NCBI RefSeq assembly: GCF_950295315.1
Contig: NC_080168.1
Location: forward strand, 65,185,838 to 65,249,837
Origin: Erinaceus europaeus
Taxonomy: Eukaryota > Chordata > Mammalia > Eulipotyphla > Erinaceidae
Length of the DNA stretch: 64,000 nt
Reading direction: 5' to 3'
In this document: positions 63,385-64,000 of the stretch, piece after piece
Layout of the letters: every line of letters begins with the position of its first letter
Position numbering within the stretch: the stretch's first letter is position 1
Made by a program: the position numbers and the translations under genes
Notes under the pieces: generated by a model
What the model was told of the DNA's origin: nothing
The model's database searches: none
Seen by the model: the letters and a program-made list of their open reading frames with translations, nothing else

Positions 63385-63575
63385 TGGCTGGAAGATAATG
63401 TAGTGGGTAGAGCACATGTCCACTATGCCTGAGGTCTGGATTTAAGACCCGGCGCCACACGGGAACATCGCAGGCAGCTCTAGACAGAGTTCCATGGATG
63501 ATGCTTTGGTGTCTCTCCCTGTCTCTCTTCTTCTGTCTGCCTCTCCTGCCCTAAGTATATAGAATTTTTAAAAAG
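63385..63575 (+). repeat. SINE-3 type, sense
   Basis: agtggctggaagataatgta, gtgggtagagcacatgtcca, tgaggtctggatttaagacc, cggcgccacacgggaacatc, tggtgtctctccctgtctct. Confidence 0.75.
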
Positions 63576-64000
63576 GGATTTTACTGACATGCTTAATGAA
63601 GCAAAAATGCATTATGATTTGTATCTTACTGAGACTGAGCACATTTGAACCATCTTGGACTCTACAGTGCTGCTGTGAATTCTGTTGCAGAGAACGTGGT
63701 GCTAGAGCACAAGTTCTCCTTTCTGTTGAGCGGGTGCCTGGGTTTGTGGGCTTGTCTGCACAACACCTTCTAAAATGTCACATTCCCATTCCATGATGTG
63801 TGAGAAGCAGAGGGCTGTGGGTCTAGGAGAGGAAGAGAGGGAGCTTACTCGCCTGGATGAGGTCATCCAAGTCTCTCTGAGGGATCCTTGTAGGAAAGCA
63901 GGACCCACGACAGAACCACGTGAGTTCAAATGACTTCAGCAGAGCCAAACGTGGTGGTGAGTGAATATGTGGAATGTTACCACCATGCTTCTAAAGTTTG
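63576..64000. other. Unique sequence to window end
   Basis: Frames of 66 and 75 codons overlap on opposite strands. No recognised motif or repeat. Confidence 0.35.

Overview
The window looks like non-coding DNA (intergenic or deep intron) from a placental mammal. It is packed with retroposons, and I could not support any functional protein-coding exon. The dominant SINEs have a tRNA-like head with a pol III A box (agcgcagtgggttaagcgc type) and B box (ggttcgagccc type), a conserved body ending in ctgcaggtgtct, a pyrimidine-rich stretch, and an AATAAA/A-rich tail. From memory this family is typical of hedgehogs (Erinaceidae, for example Erinaceus europaeus). That species call is recall plus inference and was not searched.

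Layout. 1-5.1 kb: unique DNA with scattered SINEs, including a tail-to-tail pair at 3721-4370. 5.1-11.2 kb: a large L1 complex. It holds a minus-strand L1 3' part (5301-6654), a plus-strand 5' part with 5'UTR, ORF1 and the start of ORF2 (6655-8795), and a second, minus-strand 5' part with ORF1 and the endonuclease domain (8793-about 11133). All are broken by stops, frameshifts and deletions. 11.2-24 kb: mostly unique DNA with SINEs (one nested SINE-in-SINE), L1 3' ends, a (GT)n tract and MIR remnants. 24.7-30.3 kb: two older minus-strand L1s, separated by about 2 kb of SINE-free DNA that may hold a conserved non-coding element (26.5-27.2 kb) and by a possible retrotransposed mRNA 3' end at 28.05 kb. 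32-37 kb: dense L1, SINE and unclassified repeat mosaic. 37-46 kb: unique blocks, an inverted L1, a local duplication and more SINEs. 46-50.8 kb: an old L1 with four or more younger insertions, several with clean target-site duplications (TSDs), and long pyrimidine tracts. 50.8-64 kb: mainly unique DNA with SINEs, plus a 406-bp solo LTR (54628-55033) with TG/CA ends and a 6-bp TSD inside a SINE.

How the parts relate. L1 protein normally mobilises both L1 and poly(A)-ended SINEs. The window shows the expected products: 5'-truncated L1 tails, L1 5' inversions (twin-priming geometry), SINEs with 8-17 bp TSDs, and nested insertions that give a relative age order. The most unusual pattern is a roughly 60-70 bp 3' module ending in ataaccctggaggc. 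It occurs on some but not all copies of two different SINE head families and once alone with a perfect 12-bp TSD. I found no CRISPR, operon, intact RNA gene or new protein system here.
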